This document shows positions 58,041 through 64,000 of a stretch of 64,000 bases of DNA, piece after piece. Under the pieces are notes generated by a model. The model was given only the letters and a program-made list of their open reading frames with translations. It had not been told where the DNA came from and did no database searches. The position numbers and the translations under genes are program-made. Where the stretch lies: NCBI GenBank assembly GCA_037447655.1, contig JBBHKE010000099.1, positions 282,418-346,417 on the forward strand. The letters run 5' to 3'. Source of the stretch: Zygnema cylindricum. Taxonomy: Eukaryota; Streptophyta; Zygnematophyceae; Zygnematales; Zygnemataceae. The stretch's first letter is position 1. Each line of letters starts with the position of its first letter.

Positions 58041-61000
58041 AGTTATGGGCCTACCCTCTAGGGTGCCCATCTTCAATAGATCAGGGTTTATCTATTGGGA
58101 ATCCTTGATGACAGGGGCTTTGTGTGAAAAACGATAATAGGGTATTGTTAGTGGACAAGTGAAACGTCCACCTCGAGAACCCCACCACGGTTTGGTAGAA
58201 TAAGGTTTTCTGTAGCAACATTTGCTGCAGCTGAGGAGGCAGATAATAGGGACGGCAGTGTGTCTAAAAATGGGAAAGAAAAGGAGACACCTCTTACTCC
58301 TATTGCTCCTATTCCCACAACACCCGGAGCGGCGATCATGAAGACCGTGGAGACCGACACTCAAATGTGGGAAGACACCAACATGGTTGCCAAAAACTTC
58401 ATTCTGAGACACCTCACTCAAGCTTTAGCAACTCCCCATCTTCACGTTTACAAGGTCGAGGAGTAGTGGAGGAGTTTGATAGAGATTTATAGAGCTGGTA
58501 CGATTCGAAGCTCCAGTTGGCAGAGCAAAAGTTGGGAAATTATACTTACAAAGGGGGAAAGATGATAAACTACTATAATGAACTTTCTTGTTTGTATATG
58601 GAGATGGAGAGTGACGGATAGACAGGTATAATGAAAATGAAAGTTAGAACTCTCATCGTGAAGTTTCCCGACGAGTATAAGAACATAGTGTACCGAGTAC
58701 AGGAAATGACTGATAGTTCATGGAAGTGGAATACAGTGGTCCGCATGTTACCCGTGCATGAGAACACGATCGAGATCAGGAGAGGAGGAAAGAGCGTTCA
58801 AGCTCTAGCTGCCAGAGGGGACAGGTGGAGATAGGACCCGAAAAAGCCATACAAAGGAGAAAGAGTTCAGGCTGGAGGACTGAGGCCCCCAAAGGCCCTT
58901 TGCCATTTTTGCAAAAAGCAGGGACACTTTATCGCGGATTGTGTCAAGCTGTCGGAGTTGAGGCTCCAAGAAGACCGTGGAGGGGGTTCTTTCGGAGGGA
59001 AGAAAAAGGCACTTGTGGTCACAAAAGTGACAGGAGAAACCGAGGACGAGTCCTCTGAGGAGGATGGGGAGCTTCTTCATGACGAGAGTGTGGAGGAGAA
59101 GGAGATCCCTCGGAAACAGAAGTGTGCCCTTGGAGCAATTCGAGAAGCTCCACACGAAGGATGGATCATCGACTCAGGTGCATCTATGCATGTATGTCGT
59201 GACAAGGACCTCTTCACTAAGCTAAGGAAAATCCCTACTGTAGAAATAGAGTATGGGGATGGAAGAGTGGTTACTACAAATCTAGTGGGATAAGTAGATT
59301 TGAAAGTCTTGGTGGAGGGTAAGACTTCTATACTCACTTTCTCAGATGTGCTCTATGTTCCTCAACTGAGTAAAAATCTTGTCTCTACATTTGTGTTAGA
59401 TGACAAAGAGTTTGATACCTTCACTAGAAAGGGAGTCTTTACAGCTAAGTATGGGATGAAGTTTACTTTAGTGCAGATAAGGGTAGCCAAGGAATGTAAG
59501 AAGAATGCTTATTTTGTTGGTGTCCCAAAGTTGATGATTTGGCATAAGCGGTTCGAGCATGTGCACTTTGAAAGTTGAGGGAAATGAAAAAGCTTGGTGC
59601 AGTAGAATGCATTCTGTTCGATGATATTGAAATGGTGGATGACTATAGTGGCTGTGCCCAAGGTAAGGCTCACAGACTTCCTTTCCCTAAAGCTGCCACA
59701 TATAGAGGGGAAAAGGTACTCGATTTAATCCACACAGATATCTGGGGACCAGCAAGGGTACCCTCAATTGGAGGGAAAAGGTATATGTTGACAATTACTG
59801 ATGACTCGTCTAGGTACTCCAGAGTTTACTTTCTAAAAATAAAGTCTGAAACACAAACTTACTTGAAAGAATACAAAGCCTAGAGTGAGAAGTTGCATGG
59901 AACCCCTAATAAGGGAATAATTAGTGACAATGGTTGAGAATATACCTCTAACCAGTTTGAGGAATACTTGAGAGACGAGGGAGTTCAACACCAAAAAAAT
60001 GTACCATATAATCCACAACAAAATGGGGTAGCTGAGAGGTGAAACCGAACACTAGGAGACAGTGTATGCAGTATGTTGGCTGACAAGAAAATAGGAAAGA
60101 GATTTTGGGCAAAAGCCAGGAATTGTGCCAACTACATTAAGTTTTGAGTTCTTACCTCAGCAATCAAAGGTATGACACATTATGAGAGATCGGTTGGAAG
60201 GAAACCGGATATCTCTCACCTTAAAGTATTCAATAGCCAATTTTGCAGTCTAGATACGGATAAGAAAAAATGGAAATTTGATGCTAAGGGAAAACCTAGA
60301 TATTTTGTGGGATATGATAAGGATGTCAAGGGATATAGAGTCTATGACATAGCAAAGAAAGATGTCATTTTGGTTAAACACCTAGTTGTAATGGATGAAG
60401 GAAAGTCAATTGACCCTTCAAATATACCAAGAAGATAAGAATCAGGTTTGAGTCTGAAAGTGAGGAGAACTCTATTTTTCCCGAAAGAGACATGAGTGAG
60501 ACAAGGATTCTAGGTTCATGGGAGATCCCAGATACAGAAGAGTTACCAGATACCTCACATATTCTTATGGACTTCGGGGAGACAGAAGAGGAGGAATCGG
60601 AATCATCTTCTATGGATAAGGGAGGGAAAAATACAGCAACGAGAAACCCAAGACTTCCCTCTATTCCATTGTCAGAGTTTGAAGGGGGGAGAAGGAGCAA
60701 CAAAAGGATACAAGAGAAATAGGTTGCTCACAATGTAACTAAGCTATCTCATCCTGAACAGCCCAGAAAAGCATAAATAGATTAGAGCCATAAATGATGA
60801 GATGGCTTCGATCATATAAGCAAATACTTGGGAGCTAATGGATTGTCCTCCATACAGAAAACCTATTGGCTGTAAATGGGTATTTAATCTAAAACTGAAC
60901 CCATATAATATCATTGAAAGATATAAGGCTCGCTTAGTAGCAAAGGGGTTCACCCAAAAGTAGGGGATTGACTATGAGGAGAGAGTTGCTCCAGTTGTTC

Positions 61001-62329
61001 GTTTCCCATCAGTAAGGATTCTCCTCAGTCTATCAGCAGCGAAAGACATGGAAATCCATCAGATGGATATTAAGATTGCCTTCCTCAATGGTGAGTTAGA
61101 GGAAGAAATCTTCATGAGGCAACGAGAGGGGTTTGTGGAGGGTGGGGAAGAGAGCAAAGTCTGCAAACTCATAAAGTTCTTTTATAAACTTAAGCGGGCT
61201 CCCCGACAGTGGAATAAGAAACTAGACGAGTTTCTCACTGGTCTGGGATATATCCGGATCAGCTCAGACCATTCTATCTACATGTTTGAAGATGAGGATA
61301 GTGTGATCTTTATTGCCATTTATGTGGATGATCTGCTGCTGTTAAGTAAGTTTTTGGAAAAGATCAATAAGTTAAAGAATTATCTTAGAGGCAAGTTCGA
61401 CATGAAAGATTTAGGGGAGGCAAGATATTTTTTGGGAATTCAAATGGAAAGAGATAGGGGGAAAAGGATCATTAGACTCACTCAGAAAAAAGCAATAGGT
61501 AATATGCTTGAGAAATTCCAGATGGAAAAGGCTAACAGTTGTACCACTCCCATGGACTTGAAAAAATTAAGTGATGGGAGTGTAGAAGGAGGAGTGATGA
61601 TCTTAGATGATCAGATGAGTCCAGAGGAGAGAGAATTTTTGAAGTTTATCCCTTACAAACAAGTCGTAGGAAGTTTGATCTATTTTATGAATTGTACCAG
61701 GCTGGATATAGCGGCAACAATAGGATTACTCAGTAGGAGTCTTAACGATCATAGGAAGAGATAATGGGAGGGAGCCAAGAGAGTCATGAGATATCTGGTG
61801 GGAGCCAGAGAGTTATGGTTGCATTTGGGAGGGGAGCACAATGACATCACTACTTGTAGTGATGCTAGTTATAGGGACGCACCTATGAGAAGATGCACTT
61901 CTGGGTATGTGTTGTATGTGGAGGAAGGTGCTTGCTGTTGGAGCAGTAAGCAACAAAAGGTGGTTGCTTAGTCTACTATAGATGCTGAGTACATTACCTC
62001 TTATTCTGCTGTGAAAGAGTTGATGTGGATCAAGTACTTGTTCCAAGAACTGTGGTATATGAAGAAGGGGGTGCATGAAGTGTTTTATGATAATAAAGCT
62101 GCCATTGCAATTGCAGCTAATCCAAAACATCATTTCAAAGCTAAGCATATGGACACAAGGTTGAGTTTTGTGAGAGAAAATGTTGAGAATAAGATTGTGA
62201 ATCTTGTATATAAATCAGATGAGGAAATGGTAGCTTATATGATGACTAAACCAGTGCCTTCTCCCAAGTTAAAATATTGTAGAGAAAAGTGTGGACTAAA
62301 GTTAAAGTTAGACTAGAAAATAAGGGGAG
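58041..62329 (+). pseudogene. Copia element 7 gag-pol
   Basis: The primer site AGTTATGGGCCTA contains the gag ATG (58045): MGLPSRVPIFNRSGFIYWES. Gag continues at 58260-58466 and 58631-58834, with zinc knuckle CHFCKKQGHFIADC (58902-58945). Protease is WIIDSGASMHVCRDKDLF at 59162-59215, with an intact DSGAS. GAG-pre-integrase and integrase are at 59300-59883 (SGCAQGKAHRLPFPKAATYR, LIHTDIWGPARV), with stops in the SDNG region at about 59935. RT is at 60620-61764 (NKRIQEK, GCKWVFN-like, HQMDIKIAFLNGELEEEIFM; YVDD at about 61322). RNase H is at 61786-62316 (SKQQKVVA, PKHHFKAKHMDTRLSFVREN). At least eight stops or frameshifts were seen. A polypurine tract AAATAAGGGGAG is at 62317-62329. The 5' LTR is missing. 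Confidence 0.9.
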
Positions 62330-63326
62330 TGTTGAACATATTTGATTTTTATGGTATTTTCTAGGTCTAAATAGTTCATTACAAATAGGAAAAGAAAAAG
62401 GCAAACAGCCTGCCTCCACCTCCTCTCTCTACCCACCATACTTGTAGTCACTGAGGGATAGAGAGGGTGGTTGAGCCATGGTTGTCCTAGCTCAGCAGGC
62501 AGGACTAAAGGGTGACTTATGTCACTCTCAATAAATGGTTGAGTCCGGCAAGACTCGAGCCTCTGATCGGCAAAGCGCGGCGTAGTCGTTAGCTCTATCC
62601 AGTTTGTCGTAGAAGTTCTTTAGGATACATTAGGTGTGATAAATATTTAAACAGTATTAAGACCATGAATTTGATTAACGTAATGACGAACGATAGAACC
62701 AAGTGTTATATAGTACGAACATTATCTCCCACAAAACAAATGATTAGGACATTTGTTTTGACGGCCGACATTTAATCTCGGATTTAATCCGACGGTGTAT
62801 ATCACTCCCGAGGTCGGGGAATGGTCACTTTGGCGTTTGTGGACGTTGCATGACGTGGCGTTACGTGGAGGGATAATATTTGATCGCAAGAATTTCGGAG
62901 AACATTAGGACGAGGTAAATGTCGACACTCGTCCACTCAATGGCCTTGCCGTACACAGGCCGTACAGAAAGTACATCGGCCGTAGTACCTTTTTGTACCC
63001 TAAAGTTATTTCATCGATTCGTACGTAAGTAGATAGGGGTTGTGAGAGGGGTTTAGGACTCAGAGAATTTGGTAGGTACTGATCTCTCTCCCTTTGAGAG
63101 TTTGTATAAACTTGGCATCTTTGCCACCTCATAACAAATCGTGTGGTTGGCCGTTTCGAGAGATTCTTTTTCCTACGGACTCACGAGAGTCCAAGGTGTA
63201 TAGCAATGCAATCAGATTTTCAACTTGTTCGCTAGGACAGCATTGGTTACCATTGAAAGTGGGTTAGGTAGCAACTATCTAGAGGCTTCCTAAAATCTGA
63301 AGTCCAATGGAGGACACAGAATTGCA
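62330..63326 (+). repeat. 3' LTR of copia element 7
   Basis: 997 bp, TGTTGAACATATT to CAGAATTGCA, directly after the polypurine tract. Related to 55050-56056 and, inverted, to 15207-16232. It includes the tRNA-like block on the minus strand at 62542-62612. Confidence 0.9.
62542..62612 (-). other. tRNA-like block in copia 7 LTR
   Basis: On the minus strand GGATAGAGCTAACGACTACG, then GGCTCGAGTCTTGCC as a box-B-like arm. No T-run lies close. Antisense to the element. Confidence 0.5.
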
Positions 63327-63874
63327 TCTAATTCCATTACAATCTTGCCCGCACCCCTTTAACCCCATCACAAAATACGCCCCCTTTAAACCCTCACATT
63401 TCTCCTATTTCTACAGATTTTTCTCTTTCCACAGATTCTATCTCTTTCTCCAATTGCGGCGATGAATTTTCCCTAGTACGCTCTGCAAATTCTGGCGCTG
63501 TCCTACGTGTCCCTAATGACGCGACACCCTTGGACGCGACAAATTCTCTTGTCCCCATAGGACCTGTTTTTGGTGACGCGACTGTCCTGGAGGCGACAAA
63601 TGTTCCTGTCGCTTTACAACCTGTCACTGGGGACGCTTCAACAACTTTGTTTCCACGTCTTTTGGATGTAACTTCGCCGGCACATGCCATTCAAAACTCT
63701 ATCATAATTAAGCCACTAATGCCACCTGCCGAACAACTTGTCGTACGTCAAAGTACGCGCCTTTCACACCCTACGTGGAAGATTCGCGACAATCTTGCTC
63801 ACGCGAACCTTGCTGATGTCAAAGATCCTCCCACATTAAATGCCGCACCAAAACACCTTGATGATGGCATGTGG
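63327..63874 (+). pseudogene. Copia linker/RT N-terminal fragment
   Basis: A plus-strand frame from 63530 contains QLVVRQSTRLSHPTWKIRDN, the R-x-S-x-R segment that precedes RT in copia polyproteins, then ends near the LTR start. The upstream Ser/Thr/Pro-rich part is compatible with the integrase-RT linker. It is interrupted by an LTR at 63875. Confidence 0.5.
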
Positions 63875-64000
63875 TGTAGAAACTAATGGATTTATTAGTA
63901 TTTTCTAGGTCTAAATAGAAATAGAAAGAAGCCGAGGCAGTCTACCTCTAACTTCTCTCTCCAACTCTCAAACTTGTCGCAGTCACTGAGACATTGGAGA
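63875..64000 (+). repeat. Start of another copia LTR, cut by window end
   Basis: TGTAGAAACTAATGG then TATTTTCTAGGTCT and AGGCAGTCTACCTCTAACTT match the reverse complement of 53115-53240. The element continues beyond the window on the right. Confidence 0.85.

Noticed and set aside
63394-63690. 98-codon minus-strand frame
   Set aside because: Antisense shadow of the copia linker fragment on the plus strand.

Overview
This is eukaryotic nuclear DNA, about 64 kb, dominated by decayed plant-type transposable elements around one recognisable intron-rich host gene. There are no bacterial operons and no ribosomal or intact tRNA genes. Plant-like Ty1/copia lineages, a Ty3/gypsy-like relic carrying a DNMT3/DRM-like methyltransferase (a combination reported for charophyte algae and dinoflagellates), and an algal-style vanadium haloperoxidase-like gene all suggest a streptophyte alga such as a Chara-like charophyte. 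That assignment is inference.

Layout. 1-4.79 kb: gene-free DNA with dispersed repeats, hairpins and a TA-flanked MITE. 4.79-9.24 kb: copia relic 1 (minus), one LTR plus a truncated pol. 9.24-10.85 kb: nothing recognisable. 10.85-15.21 kb: Ty3/gypsy-like relic (plus) with gag, protease and a cytosine methyltransferase but no visible reverse transcriptase. 15.21-19.59 kb: copia relic 2 (minus). 20.06-20.65 kb: a broken plus-strand copy of the haloperoxidase 3' half. 21.61-24.54 kb: copia relic 3 (minus). 25.55-34.52 kb: vanadium-dependent haloperoxidase-like gene on the minus strand, with seven exons resolved. Its introns hold polypyrimidine tracts, a 447-bp MITE and a 2.2-kb minisatellite. 36.1-41.8 kb: copia relic 4, whose integrase-RT-RNase H block is inverted between two hAT fragments. 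42.05-54.36 kb: gag-only copia element 5. One of its LTRs carries an intact 610-bp hAT MITE with an 8-bp target duplication; the other is split by an 8.3-kb insertion that itself contains the nearly full-length copia element B (46.4-53.2 kb, 5-bp target duplication). 55.05-63.33 kb: copia elements 6 and 7 (plus) with a minus-strand LTR/RNase H fragment between them. 63.3-64 kb: another copia remnant and the start of one more LTR.

How the parts relate. The haloperoxidase exons join in phase and supply every residue of the vanadate site: the Lys/Arg motif, the Ser-Gly-His motif and the Arg/His motif. A signal peptide points to secretion. A linker exon and the last exon were not found, so functionality is open. 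The copia family of elements 1, 2, B, 6 and 7 shares two unusual features. Its primer binding site matches the anticodon arm, not the 3' end, of initiator tRNA-Met and contains the gag ATG. Every sufficiently complete LTR carries an antisense tRNA-like block, usually followed by a T-run. Together these are the best candidates for something undescribed.
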